Part shown: positions 1 to 11,489 of the stretch, in pieces | Layout of the letters: each line of letters starts with the position of its first letter | Position numbering within the stretch: position 1 is the first letter of the stretch | NCBI GenBank assembly: GCA_009733575.1 | Contig: ML769418.1 | Location: 216,491-280,490 of the forward strand | Direction: 5' to 3' | From: Gymnopus androsaceus JB14 | Lineage: Eukaryota; Basidiomycota; Agaricomycetes; Agaricales; Omphalotaceae | DNA: 64,000 nucleotides | Position numbers and translations under genes: made by a program | Notes under the pieces: generated by a model | What the model was told of the DNA's origin: nothing | Seen by the model: the letters and a program-made list of their open reading frames with translations, nothing else | Database searches by the model: none

Positions 1-2115
1 TGTGTTTCAGGAAATAGATAGTGATAAAACAAGAGTGGTCATTGACAAAGATGATGAAATAACGGAATCCACCGTAACCATTGGGGAGAGTCCCACAGAT
101 ATCGGTGTGGATGCGGAATAGAGGATGGTCAGCTCGTGTATATGACCATTTTGGGAACTTTAGCCGCTTAATGTTGGCCACGCGTGCAAATGTGGCAATT
201 CTTGACTTGGACATTGTTGATGGGCAATCCAGTAGTTGCACGCTTTAAGCCTTTAACGTCTATGTGGCCCACTAGATGGTGGTAAAACCCACACGTCGAG
301 CAAGTTCGGATTTGGTCCCTGGACCGAATAGTGTTGTAATGTCTGGCACCATTCCCGCAATCAGCGGTGATTGCGGAGTTGTCAAGGAAGCACCTGACGA
401 GTCTGGGGCTTCAACAGGAACCACGTCCATCCTGTAGAGGTCCCTCACAATGCTCCTTTTGCAAACGAGGTGCCCTTGGAACTATAGTAGGTGATTTTGC
501 CATCACCGGTACGTGTACTCATGCCTTTCTTGTCAATTTTAGAGCCTGAGATAAGATTGCAATGCGCGGATGGAATGTGCAACACGTTCGACAGGGAGAA
601 CGTTTTCTTTGTTTTACCCATATTTGCCTCCAACATGATTGTACCTTTCCAACCGCGACAGCCGAGAGTGTGGAACCGAAACCGTGAACTTGGAGAGGGT
701 TTTCGAGTTGCACATAATCATGGAAGAGTCTTCTCTCTCTGAAGATATGCCTGGTAGTGCCAGTGTCATGGTTGATGGAATCGTCTTGTGGTATGTCCAA
801 ATTCAGAGCTACGGCATTGACACTAACCTTCTCCCCAATTAGGATTTCATCATTGTCACTTTCATCTGCATCACCCACAACTTCCATTAGGAATGCGAGT
901 TCTTCTTCTAAACTCCCCACCGTTTCTTGCAACTCTTCCTCCGGCGGCTCAAACTCCGCCACACCTGCAAACCGGCTAGGTCCTTGTTGACTTTTAGCGT
1001 GATTATCTCTTCCACCATGATTATCTCTTCCACCTCCCCCTTTTGATGCTACTTCGATAGAACGTTTGCGACGGGCAGCTATCCTTTGCTCGGGTGAGAG
1101 GTGAATGTCCCTCATCCCTTTGAAGTCTGGCAGGTACTGGCCAACTTTCCCTCCGCCATAGACGAAACATTCGGCTCTGGTGTGACCGACTGGATAGGAG
1201 CAATAGGTGTTCTCGCAAATAACGTGGTGTCCAGTTGGATTTGGGTAAGGATTCACTTTCCTGTCGTTTTGATGAGATTGCTTTGACTGACCCCTGCTCG
1301 CAGGTGTCATAGACGTTCCTATGAATTCCTGGCTGGCTGCGTAAACGCCAGCAACAGTGCGACCGTCTATCTTGTGTGATCTCCCGGTAGCCACAATTGC
1401 GTTGATTGCAGCAATGGATGGATGGAGCTGCAATTGGACTTCCTCATCCTTCAGGGTTTGGATTACGAAGTTCAATGATAGTGGTTTCCCTGCAGCCTCC
1501 GATATCTTCAACCTGTTGCGGAGGTTGTCACGACAGTAGCGCCAGTCAATGTCTGGACTCATCAGGGTGATGAGGTGTTTGGCAAACTGGTCATCAGGCA
1601 TCATGTTTGGATCAGCGTCTCGGAGCCGGTTATAGAGTTGGACCATAGACTGGAGCCAGGAGACAGGGTCGCCTCCAGCTGGACAGGCGTTGCCGATGAT
1701 TTGTTGGTTGATATTGATAGCGGTAAGTGTATTAGCTGGTTTGTATTTGCGCTTCAGTGCTAACCAAGCATCATGGGCATTAGCAGCATTCCGAACAAGG
1801 TACAGCTTTGAAGGGGGGACTGCTCTGGCAATTACTGCTCAGGTCTTCTTGTTGCCATCGAGCCAGTCCTTAGCCTTCTGCTGTGCGAGTTTGACTTTGG
1901 CTTCATTACCTGGGATGGTGAACGTTGTCAGAACGCCCAATGTGTCGAGACCTTTGGCACATTGTGTTACTCGCAATTCTGGGATTCTTGGTGGATCGTA
2001 TTCTGTTCCACCGATGTATTTCCAGTATCCGGCTGCGTCAAGTTCGAGTTCCGAACTTTTGTTTGAACTCGTTATAGTTGTTCGTACTGTCTTTGTCCTC
2101 CTTGATAGGGAGTAG
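1..2115 (-). mobile_element. Ty1/copia LTR retrotransposon, gag to integrase start, decayed and cut by the window edge
   Basis: On the minus strand a copia-type polyprotein runs from about 2110 down to position 1. The N-terminal gag part (about 2050-1650) reads through into the open frame 1646-519, but a TGA at about 1836-1834 interrupts it. A CCHC-like zinc knuckle (Cys-x4-Cys-x5-His-x4-Cys) lies near 1230-1170. The retropepsin active site appears as DTG (usual copia DSG) near 750, followed by a HGFGST-type stretch. Near 620 the frame shifts into 636-445, which carries the LHIPSAHCNLISGS-type motif seen before the copia integrase. Positions 120-1 encode an integrase start (HTDICG, then YFIIFVNDHS), including the first catalytic Asp. 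RT and RNase H would lie beyond the window. Stop and frameshift mean it is not autonomous. Confidence 0.85.
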
Positions 2116-2342
2116 ACTGAGCTGTTTCCAGTCTGACTTCTCTTTCTCTTTCTCTCTGGTAAGTTCCATAATAGGAAATTTTGACTGTGCTGATAATTCG
2201 AAGATTCAGGGAAGAGTTTTGCTGTAGTTGCAGTTCTATAGGGATTTCGAAGATATAGGGGCTTTTCTGTTGTGCAGTGATTAGAACGCGGGACCCATAA
2301 CCTGTCAAGGTTATATGGATTCTATAGGATGTGTGTGTATAT

Positions 2343-2446
2343 CTGGTACGGAGCAACAGAGACGATAAGTAGATTATTCGTATGTAGTGAAATGTTCATA
2401 CCTGGTACGGAGCAACAGAGATGATAGGGGTTGCTCCGTCCCAGGT
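2343..2446. repeat. 25-bp direct repeat plus inverted partial copy upstream of the copia gag
   Basis: A 25-bp unit beginning CTGGTACGGAGCAACAGAGA occurs at 2343-2367 and again at 2402-2426 with one mismatch. An inverted partial copy (GGTTGCTCCGTCCCAGGT) follows at about 2428-2446. This lies just upstream of the copia gag start on the minus strand, so it may belong to the 5' LTR or leader; I could not delimit an LTR. Confidence 0.6.
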
Positions 2447-3014
2447 CGGTATGTAAGTCCGACAGAAGTAAATAAGTATGGCCGAGGCCGGTTAACTATG
2501 ACAGTCTGAAAACACACCTGAAAGGAAATACTTCACTCGGAAAGATTTGACTTGCAATATATGACAAATCATTTACCATTTCAGGAGCTAGTTCAGGCCC
2601 TTCTTCAGTTTATTTGAGTAATGTACTGATATGTATATTTCCACTTAACAAGATCAGTACCATTTGACTGAATAATCGAATTTCACTCAAATTTTCAAAG
2701 TTTATACTTAAACCAGTTGGATTTTTTTGCGCTTTCGGTGTGTAAGCCGGCACAGTCCCATTGAGAAAGAGCCAAGTTCCGCACTACACACATAGTGCCT
2801 GTACAGGACACAATGAGATGGACGCATTGACTTAAGAAGTTTGAAAAACGCCACAAGCTTGAGAAGCGCTCAGTGAAGTCGGGCGCTTGAACAACCTTCT
2901 GCCTCAGATTACTCACTTGCATGCAACTTGTCGGACGACGGTGTATTCTATCGCAGTAGTAGTCAAGCTCAAGATATAATAGAGTATTGCAAGGGAGAAT
3001 ATACTTAATTACAA
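2447..3014. other. Intergenic, no gene recognised
   Basis: Probable eroded flank of the copia element. Short minus-strand ORF 3018-2695 has no recognisable motif and overlaps the 3' end of the aminopeptidase gene. Nothing else supported. Confidence 0.5.
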
Positions 3015-4812
3015 TCATCCCGCGAAAGGGAATCCAGCTGGACTCTTGAAGCCATCTGCCCCAACCGCCCGAACACCCATTTGTGCATTATCTTTGGACA
3101 GCAAGATCGTAATCCCCGTTACATTTACCCACTGGAATGACATGCGTCCACTGCACTACATCCGAAGCTCGCCAGACAATCTCATATGAGGCAGCATTCG
3201 GCACAGCGTCCCAAGTGAGAGTCGAGTTGTTGGTGAGAACGCTAGCGTCCAACACAACGTTTTGTGGAGTTCCGGGGGCCTGTGCAAGAGACCAGATAAC
3301 AGCTCCGTTTACCCTTCCAACGCTGTCAAGCAAGGAGGATATTTGTCATTTGTCGGAGTTCATAAACAAAGCGACAGACTAACCGGGCGTTGAACTCGAA
3401 ATCACAAAACTCGACCAGATCTCCAAACTGGACTCCGTCAACAACCCTAATGTTCAAGATAAGAAGCTGGGGGATCGAGGACATCGTAGTCTTCTTACCT
3501 TACGTCCTGTAAATTCACCGTCACTGGTCAGGATCATAAAACCAAGTTAGAAGAGAAAAAACTTATGATGCTGGTGTGCGAAGTCCTCATTTGGTTCCGT
3601 GAATCGTATTGCAGGGTACCCTTGCTCGAGGAATGACTCGTGGTCTCCACCTCGCAAAAACCGATCCGGGCGCCAGATTGTTTGAACTGAAAACGAAGCA
3701 TAAAAGCCAAGAACTAGCCCGTCAAAAAAAATGCAGAGCACTTACCAGTCATATTCGTCACTGCATTCGATGCGACCTCTGCCGCAAACCTACCCAACTG
3801 CCTCGCCGGACTGTCATTCTCCGCCCCAATGCCCACTCGGCTTTGGATTTGTGTCAAAGTCTCAGTAAAGCTCGGGACTCCCTGTACAAACATCCTAATG
3901 TTGAAAGGATCCACTATCGAGTTAGTGTCTCCTGCTGGCCCAGTCGATCCCTTCGAAGATCCTACGATATCATTATCTAACATCCCTTGCACGTCCGCTC
4001 CGGCTGCCTTGAGCTGCGACGCCATAAACCCGGACCCATACAGACCCTGCTCCTCTCCTGCCACACAAGCAAACATAATCGTAGCCTTCGTATCATGAGT
4101 AGCCATGATCCTCGCCAACTCCATAGAGATAGCGACACCAGAGCCATCATCATCAGCGCCAGGAGCATCATTCACTCCATCTGTATTATTCGTGTTTCTC
4201 GAATCATAATGGCCCGAGACCACATAAATGCGGTCGGGCTCTACGCTCCCAGTTAGCGTGGCAACGATGTTACTGATGACTGTATCGGTAGGGATCTCAC
4301 TCGCGGCCGTCTGCACGTAGCTAGGTACATTGACGGTCATACGTCCTCCACTCGCTGCAGCGAATTCCTGCATCTGGGAAGCAATCCAGTCGCGGGCGGC
4401 ACCGATCCCACGAACGGGATCGGTTTGGTTTGAGAGCTGTTTAGACGTCAGAGACAGTCATTGTAATGAATTAAACTGTGAGCTTTACCGTGCTTCGGGT
4501 ACCGAAAGAGACGAGCTTGTTGATGATAGCCTCGATACGAACAGGATCGATTTGTTCAAGCATAGAGGTTAGCTCATCGTTAGGCTGCTGAGGGACGAGC
4601 AGCTGGCCTGGGCCCGTAGGCCAAGTGTCGGGTGTCAATGGGTCTTGCGCGAGCTTGACCGAGTGCTGCTGTGAAGACGAGCGGTAAGTTACATACCATA
4701 CGATATCAATTGGAAGAAAATAGCCACCGAGAGACACAAATAGCAGCACAAACAATGAGACAAAAAATGAACGGAAAGACATCGTATGGCGTTCTGCTTT
4801 AGCTACGGACAT
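3015..4812 (-). pseudogene. Secreted M28-family zinc aminopeptidase, with lesions
   Basis: Exon 1 (4812-4489) starts with a hydrophobic signal or anchor (FFVSLFVLLFVSLGGYF). Exon 2 (4436-3746) carries M28 zinc ligands in order: His in SGHYDSR, Asp in GADDDGSG, the Glu pair in GEEQGLYGS, and Asp in MLDNDIVG. Exon 3 (3686-3565) gives [20 protein letters not shown] and ends in HQHH, which holds the last His ligand. An 8-nt microexon (3506-3499, Asp-Val-Arg part), an exon 3446-3384 and a last exon 3322-3015 complete a fibronectin-like tail (TSVLT/TWDAVP region, then LSKDN and GVRAVG). Two lesions are visible. The donor after HQH(Q/H) is missing and is restored in thought by two G bases at about 3564. 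One extra base near 3125 shifts the frame before LSKDN. The role would be extracellular peptide trimming if functional; sequencing error is the alternative. Confidence 0.8.
4437..4488 (-). other. Intron 1 of M28 aminopeptidase gene
   Basis: GTAAAG donor and AAACAG acceptor, 52 bp; joins Thr-Arg-Ser-Thr to QLSNQTDPVRGIGAARDW in frame. Confidence 0.8.
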
Positions 4813-5280
4813 GGCACCAGCTTTATATCTATCCTATGCTCTATCACTGTCAGCATCCCTGCGTCCGATATAGACACAATAGTCATGAGTCCTCCGCTGA
4901 ATTGAAATTCTCGGCTTCATGTGGCAAAGATGCATCTTTTCCTCATGTTGAGGGACGAAGTATTCAAAGCTGGGAGCTGCTCAATACCTAATGTGTGTAA
5001 CGAAAAGAAGGAATAACATTCACCAATCTTTGCATAAGATCGCCACCAGACTTCGAATCCTTGTACTACATGGATTTCGAATCCCGCAGGGTGGCAAAGG
5101 AGTCCATCGAAAAACCAAGTGCAGGCAAAGTACACGAAAAGTCCAAGAGGCATGCAACCCGGTGAGAACGCCCTCTATCAATAGGTAACGAGAAGATAAG
5201 TATTGAATGCACAGCGGCAGGACGAATCAGTGGGAGAAAAAAATAATCGCCTAAAAAAATACATGGCTTCCCAGCAAACA
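4813..5280. other. Intergenic between aminopeptidase and F-box gene
   Basis: Contains the upstream region of the minus-strand aminopeptidase (start at 4812) and possible 3' sequence of the F-box gene. Short ORFs on both strands have no recognisable domain. Confidence 0.5.
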
Positions 5281-6783
5281 TTAGGGACGCCAAGAAAGAA
5301 TCAACCAGCAGACATCTGGTCCGAGTTGATGTGCTTGATTCGCGGGGCGCTGGGATTGACTGTCTTTCAATAGCTTGATGAGTTCCGGTTGAATTCTATT
5401 CCAGGCTTTTACAATGATTTACTGTAAGCAAGATGGATACAAAAAAAAACTTCTCCGTACCTTTATCGGTGAGATCCTTCGCTTGACGAACACTTTTGTG
5501 TGCGGACAGCAAAGAACTGTTTTCCGATTCTAGTCTATCGATTTCATCGCCCCAACCGAGTTGGCGAAGTTTTTCATAGATGCTAAATGATTGTAACACA
5601 TTTAGCTGCGGCTTTTGAAGATGGAATAGATAACTGACGCGGCTTTCCGTCGAGAACGAGTGTTCTGAAGCTCCTTTGAGCGTGAGTCATTGTTTGCCTT
5701 TTGCCAACGAGAGCATGCGGCGGCGTGCTAAAGAAAGATGAATCCGAAGTAGTGAGGATAGTAAACAAAGAACATACCTCCATGATCTCAACATGCTGCT
5801 GCTCTGTTCGCCTTATCCAATCTTCTACAAGAAATTCGTCTTTTCTCACTCTCCGATATCCATGCCTCAAAGTCTGGATATTTGGAGGAAAGTACACCTT
5901 ATCTTCTCCGTCCCCTAGAACCATCATGAGCACTTGGTTGCTGTCCGAGTCCTAAAGCAAAAGATGCTCACAAGGACCTTTCCATGGAGTGACAGACACA
6001 TAAGGAATATGTTGCGCCAGTTTATTGAATACCATAAATGTCAACGCGTAGCTTCTGTTCCAAACAGAATGCAAATTTGGACGAGAATAGAATCTGATCA
6101 AATTTGAATAGGCGGAAGAGAGCTAACGAAGCTGCAATTGAAGGGCTCACGCAGTATTAAAGCATTTATTGCAACATCTAACGCGGCATTGCCAGATAAC
6201 ATTTTCGCAGGGCTTGCGAAAAACAAATCTAGGAATGGTTGTTAGAAATTAGCTCTTCATTTCAAAAGGAGCTTGTCGCCTACATGACAATAAGAGTCAA
6301 ACGCCAGATTTGCGTATTGAGGCTCGGATAGATCAGATGGCAGAGGAGGAAGGTCAGGAACATTCAAGCGTGCTGTACGCCAAACAATGCCATTGCTCTG
6401 GCTCATGAGAAATGCACGCATAGCCTTGGATGTTCGAGAAAGGCGAAGGACATCGAGTGGTTCAAGATAACTGTATATCTGAAAAAGAAAAGCGATGGTT
6501 TGTCAAAAATTCAAAGAAGCATCTAAGAACTGACCTCTAATACAACATCAAGAGGAAGCGCTGACATTTTCTCTAATATCCCTCGTTTTCCCCTCTTCCC
6601 TTTCGCTTTCAGGGTACTTTCCGGTAGCGCCTTTGTTTCAGCGGTATTGGAGCAGATAGTGGCATATTTTGCTTGTAATCTTTCCACTTCAGACTCGTCA
6701 CTGCTCCATATCAGATCAGTAGCATCAGAAGGGGATAGTTTCACTGATTTAATGGCAAATTTAGAAGAGTTTCTTGTCTTCAT
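5281..6783 (-). CDS. F-box protein, probable single frameshift
   Basis: Exon 1 (6783-6535) is Lys/Ser-rich and ends in the F-box start MSALPLDVVLE. Exon 2 (from 6478) continues IYSYLEPLDVLRLSRTSKAM and FLMSQSNGIVWRTAR, the agaric-type F-box followed by its usual W-x-x-AR segment. After an intron the protein should read FRKPCENVIWQCRVRCCNKC, a Cys-rich knuckle common in this family. It is reached only if one T is removed from a T5 run at about 6219-6223. Later exons give FHSVWNRSYALTF, then FPPNIQTLRHGYRRVRKDEF, an exon with IYEKLRQLGWGDEIDRLES, and a last exon 5405-5281 (WNRIQPELIKLL). F-box proteins act as substrate adaptors of SCF ubiquitin ligases; the substrate is unknown. Exon joins around 5950-6200 are not fully resolved. 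Confidence 0.7.
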
Positions 6784-7124
6784 AATGATACTGGTGAAGA
6801 AGAAGAAATTGGCGCCCTAGATTTACTCAATAGATTAGACCAATTTCATGCGCCGCTGAGCGCTGAGTGTCGGTCACTGTCAGACGTCCGCGTCAAGGGC
6901 TCATATGTAACTTTTGTAGGGACCTTCCAGGTGGGTTGCTTACTCTTAAGTTCTAGCCTCTTCTAATCTACCAAAGCTAAAGCTCTAAGACTCAATTCGG
7001 GTCTGATTTGTTGGCACAAGGCAGGTCGAGATCTGTCGAGATCCACCACTGAGACCATTTTGTCTCGAGTCATATCTAAACTCTCCTAATCCGACCAGCC
7101 TTTCAACGTCCACGAACTTCAGAA
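6784..7124. promoter_or_regulatory. Divergent intergenic region between F-box gene and AlkB gene
   Basis: The 341-bp gap separates divergently transcribed genes (starts at 6783 minus and 7125 plus), so it must hold both promoters. No TATA box of good quality is visible. Confidence 0.5.
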
Positions 7125-8067
7125 ATGGCTACTTCAAATGGTTCATTTGGAGCTGGTGATTCGTATTTGATTGAGGATCTAATTGGGGAAGAGTTGAAGA
7201 ACATTGTGTTCAAGAATTTGCTAGAGGAAGTGGAATGGAATAGCATGCGTCACCGAGGCAAGCTAGCTTTCTCATTTTTACCTTATTTTGTTTATATCAA
7301 TACTTCTTCCAGGCGGTGAAGTACCCCGGTTAGTCGCAGTCCAAGGCGAGGTAGCGCCCGATCTCAGTTTTCCAGTCTATCGCCATCCCAGCGACGAGTC
7401 TCCACCACTCACGAAATTCACTCCAACGGTTGAACTTATTCGTCAGAAGGTACAGGCGGCCGTTAACCATCCTGTAAATCATGCTCTCATCCAGCGTTAT
7501 CGTTCTGGGGAGGACTACATCTCTGAACATTCTGACAAGACGATTGATATCGTACGCGGGTCGAACATCGTTAATGTTAGTATTGGAGCGCAGCGTAACA
7601 TGACTCTACGTACGAAGAAGGACCGACTGGGATCGAACCCTGACGGCCAAGGTCCTAGTCCTTCCGCCACCGAACGTCAAAAAGAACGCATTCCTCTCCC
7701 GCATGGTTCCATGTTCGTTATGGGCCTCGAAACGAACCGAGAATGGCTGCACACAATCAAACAGGACAAGCGCCGTGTTCAGGAAAAGTCAAACGAAGAG
7801 TTGGCTTTTGGCGGGGAGCGTATCAGCTTGACGTTTCGACATATTGGGACCTTCTTGACGCCAGAAGAAAAGATGATCTACGGGCAGGGTGCAACGGGGA
7901 AGACAAGAGAGGAGGCAAGGCCAGTGATCAACGGTAGTGGGAAGGAAGTAGATGCGTTGCTTGATGCTTTTGGAAAGGAGAATCGGGAATCCGACTTTGA
8001 TTGGGATGAGTGGTATGGCAAAGGATCCGATGTGTTGCATTTTACCAAGAATGATTCCCCTTTATAA
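7125..8067 (+). CDS. AlkB-like 2-oxoglutarate/Fe(II) dioxygenase
   Basis: Two exons, 7125-7257 and 7313-8067, give 295 residues. The intron (7258-7312, 55 bp) uses a GC donor (GCAAGC) and a CAG acceptor; the join gives MRHR-GGEVPRLVAVQG. The Fe-binding His-x-Asp is in YISEHSDKT, with the distal His in WLHTIKQDKRR and the 2-oxoglutarate-binding Arg in RISLTFRHIGTF. NHALIQRYRSGEDYI matches the N-x-Y-x-dG region of the ALKBH2/3 group. Known family members repair alkylated bases oxidatively in DNA or RNA, in the nucleus or mitochondria. A 30-residue insertion (TKKDRLGSNPDGQGPSPSAT region) is a fungal variation. The reading frame is intact. The ATG at 7125 is preceded by A at -3 (AGAAATGG), a good start context. 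Confidence 0.88.
7258..7312 (+). other. GC-AG intron in the AlkB gene
   Basis: Exon ends CACCGAG, intron begins GCAAGC and ends TTCCAG; removal keeps phase 1 and yields Arg-Gly-Gly. No alternative GT donor gives an open frame here. Confidence 0.75.
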
Positions 8068-10669
8068 AGGGAAGATCTAGGTGTATTGTCTCTTCGTAGC
8101 CTTCATCGATTCAATAAACTAAACTATATTAAGTATTAGGTCAACAGGTTCTTCGTCCTTCGATAATCGTGACATGGCGTTTGTGAGAGTTCGGATTCGA
8201 CTTCAAATTCCATTATCTAGCTGGATTCCTTTTGCGAAGAAAACCCGATTCGGAACCTCCTTCAGAGGCAGTTGTGCTGCTTCCACACCTGAGTTAAGCT
8301 TGGGGACCAAGACACTCGCACTTCTCAGGTTTTCTCCTGTTCTGGGATCGGAATTCGAAGGCTCCCTCATAATTATTCAGAGGATGTAACGCTGGAAACA
8401 TTTTTTTGCAAAAAAGAAATAAAAAAAGGTTTGTGGAGGGCGCGCACACACCGCGTGCCTGCTACCTTGCCCTGATCTCCTAAGACTAACTCGGTCGGCG
8501 CTGCAGGTTGCGAATTCTATGCCCGATGAACACTCTTCTCAGAGCGGGAACGACAGCTATATACAAATTCGTTATCGACCTTTCAAAATTTGCTCATGGT
8601 GGGTGCCCTCATTTAGTCTCCCGTAGGCAGAGTAATACGACGATCATAAATGATGTGTATGACAAGGATAGACTAATGCCCACGGGAACTGGTAAGCAGA
8701 TTTCTCTGGGATACAGCTGAGACCAAACTGATGATGCCTGTTTTCCTGCCCCCTCTGTCCGATTTTTTCCCGCATGTTGAATAACAATGCTTGTTCCTCC
8801 AAACCTCGTCCTGTCGACGTGTAACGTAGGTCATGCGGACTTGGACGAAATAGTGGGTCTGAAATAGCGACATCCATATATCGTTGGACACCCAACTTTG
8901 ACAACACTACCTTGGCAACTCCATCGGCAGAGTGAAGTACGAAATAACAAAGGTGAACGATTTTCTTTTTTCAGCGATGTGTTAGAAATGCTTATGAAGT
9001 TTGATCACTATTAATGTATACTCTGACCTTGCGGACCACCACCGCCGCACTCCGATTAGGATTTCAGTGGCAGCATTGTGTATCTTAGGAAGACTCTTGC
9101 GATACAAGCTTGCTAATTTATTCAAACCAGTGCTTCAGTGCGCACTGGCAGACAGCGACTGCTTCCTGGCACAAACGTAGCTAGCTAAAATTCCTTTGTT
9201 TCCTTCCGCTTCATCCCCACGAATTAAGTCGCAATGGTGGTCCCCTGGTAGGTCAGGTAACAGTGGCAGACCGTAACACCTTGGAATGATTGGTACTACG
9301 GAGTAGACTGATACTCCGAACCCCAAGCTCGCTCGAACTTTGATCGCTGGTAATCATGCTCAACGAGGAGGAGGAGGAAACAGAGCCTGCGGGAAGTACC
9401 ACCACTAGAACTATGTACCAATCCCCTCGATTGTGGAGGTTCCCTCACGGGCCGCAGCTCAGACTAGCGCACATTTCTTTGCCGATATGAAGGCTCTTAC
9501 TGCCACTTTCTCCTGCCAATATTTACTCCATCTAGGTGAACATATCTTCCAGCGCGCCACCTCCTGCTTTATTTTCGGTTTGGACAATTACTTCAGCTTT
9601 GGACCTTTTCCTTAAAAGTACTAGCAATTCCATTTTTGCTGGTGGTGCTACGGCTGTTGGTATTAACTGCTAAGATAGTAGGTCTAACTGATTTAAGAAA
9701 AGTTCAACTGTTTGATTCTGTATGTCTAGGAAGACTCGAAATTACGCCGAAGATCCATATGGACGCGTACATGTAAGTTTGCTAGATGATGCGCAGACTG
9801 ATAAGTCAATGCTTATTTTTTTTTAAAAAATTTCCCTGCGTTTATTCCCTTTCAATAGATGTGAAGTCAGTGGAAAAATTATGCTTCAAATACGGAGCCG
9901 TGATGCTCCTAGTCACTTCCTCAATCTAGAAATTTACTGCAATACGAGGAGGCTGCAATGCACGACAAATCATCAGCTCCATAAGAAACCGTGGCTGTGT
10001 GCGCATTGAGACAAGCCCTTTCAACACACTTGATCGCTACTATATCGGACTTTGGTATAGAATGTTGGGTAATACTGTCACTCTGAATAGTGAATAACCT
10101 CCGTCTCGAAAGCTCTCATGAATCCAAGCTATATTCCCGAATTCAAGGCAGACTGCTGCCCTAGATGTATGTTAGACCGCTTCCAGTCTCTTCCGACGCT
10201 GAATCTCTCTAATTAAGGTGCCACCAACGTTGAAGTTCGGAACATGTATCTTAAACGGCTTCAGGTATAGTCTGCGATGTGGATGCCATGAACGTCTAGT
10301 GATAGTCCCTTGCTGAAGAATGATATGTTTTAGCTATGGAGAAAGTTGCCAGCCTAGGTTAAATTCGCTGGTGATTCGGCCTAATTGATTAGGGTGACTC
10401 ATTACCATTTCCAGTCTTTCTTCAAGAGGTATGCTATATATAGGTTCCACATCGTCTGACATCTGTCTCGGAAGATAAAATATCATAGCCCAAACATGTT
10501 TACTGAATACTCGGAAGGAAAAAGTTGGAACGTTCGCAAGCCACAAGCAAGTCGCTGTCAGGAAGTCTATGAATCCATGAACTCATGTTTTTTCTCATAA
10601 GTTTGGTTAGCCCCATGGCTATAGTCCAGGCAATACTTCCTTCCTAGGTAGGAATTTTTAACGGTCATG
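8068..10669. other. 2.6-kb region without a convincing gene
   Basis: Holds only short ORFs without recognisable domains (for example 8174-8389, 8508-8720, 9135-9326 minus). It contains one copy of a short dispersed repeat at about 8617-8662 (see repeat entry). Several tracts look like eroded transposon sequence, but no terminal repeats were found. Confidence 0.5.
8617..8662 (+). repeat. Short dispersed repeat, copy 1 (other copy near 42362-42408, inverted)
   Basis: The stretch beginning TAGTCTCCCGTAGGCAGAG and containing the palindrome ATCATAAATGAT is nearly identical to the reverse complement of 42362-42408. It has no coding content; it is probably a fragment of a mobile element. Confidence 0.6.
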
Positions 10670-10677
10670 TATAAAAG
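10670..10677 (+). promoter_or_regulatory. TATA box of the PL7-like gene
   Basis: TATAAAAG lies 46 bp before the ATG at 10716. A start site about 30 bp downstream would fall between the two in-frame ATGs (10686 and 10716), which favours the second. Confidence 0.5.
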
Positions 10678-10715
10678 TTGTTCAAATGCACAGTAGGTTC
10701 CTCAGAGCACGTAAA

Positions 10716-11489
10716 ATGGCTTCCTTCACAAAGAACGCTGTTCTTACTAGGCTTATCACCAGCATCTTTCTCCTCACTTCCTTCTTCTCCTGGACAGCCA
10801 GCGCACTTAACCCAGATTGCGCACCTGGGGGAAACTTCGATCTTTCCATCTGGGAGCTCCAGCTCCCCATCGGCTCTCCTGGCGATCCCGAAACCATATC
10901 TTCGTCCGCCCTCGAAGGCTGCTCAGGATTTGAGAATTTTAACTACTTTTTTACCGAAAGTGGTGACGGAGCCCTTGTCATGAAAGTCCCTGGTTCCCCT
11001 GCCTCATCTGGCTGTGTCACTACCCCCAACTCTCTTCACTGCCGTACAGAACTGCGAGAAACCAATCCATCCAGTTGGAGTCCCAACGCCGCAACCAACA
11101 GGATGATAGTCGAGCTGGTCGTTACTGTAGCCGATAACAGTGCTCGAGGTACTGTCATTGGCCAAATCCATATCGATGATACGGTTTCTAGCAAACCTGT
11201 TTGCGAGTTGTACTACAACTCCGAAGGGGATATATCAATTGGGGTTGAACAGACTCTCAGCGGGGGTGACGAGGTCTTTACAGCTCTTGGAAACATTCCT
11301 ATCGGTACTGTATTCACTTACGAGCTGGAATATTCGTCGGGATTGCTAAAAGTGGCGATCAATGAGAACTTCCAGACTCTTGATACATATGAGTTGGATG
11401 CGCCACTTAGCTATTTCAAGGTTGGGAATTATAACCAAGGATCGAGTCCTTCTGATATCCATGTCTTTTCTATTACTATTCAACATTAA
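10716..11489 (+). CDS. Secreted polysaccharide lyase, alginate-lyase-2 fold (PL7/PL20-like)
   Basis: A single-exon gene of 257 residues from the preferred ATG at 10716 (267 from 10686). The signal peptide is SIFLLTSFFSWTASA. The beta-jelly-roll lyase motifs appear in order: NFDLSIWELQLPIG, HCRTELRE (Arg and Glu of the R-T/S-E-L-R-E motif), GQIHIDD (catalytic Q-I-H), and YFKVGNYNQGSS (Y-F-K-x-G-x-Y-N-Q, with the catalytic Tyr). All key residues are present. Known relatives cleave uronic-acid polymers such as alginate or glucuronan by beta-elimination; the substrate cannot be told from motifs alone. Absence of introns is unusual beside the intron-rich neighbours. The choice of start rests on the TATA box position and on better context (AAAATGG). 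Confidence 0.85.
   Translation: MASFTKNAVLTRLITSIFLLTSFFSWTASALNPDCAPGGNFDLSIWELQLPIGSPGDPETISSSALEGCSGFENFNYFFTESGDGALVMKVPGSPASSGCVTTPNSLHCRTELRETNPSSWSPNAATNRMIVELVVTVADNSARGTVIGQIHIDDTVSSKPVCELYYNSEGDISIGVEQTLSGGDEVFTALGNIPIGTVFTYELEYSSGLLKVAINENFQTLDTYELDAPLSYFKVGNYNQGSSPSDIHVFSITIQH

Noticed and set aside
3088..3135. A 38-bp intron near the 3' end of the M28 gene (GTAAATG to CAAAG)
   Set aside because: It keeps the frame but is shorter than any credible intron here and removes the conserved stretch before LSKDN; one inserted base explains it better.
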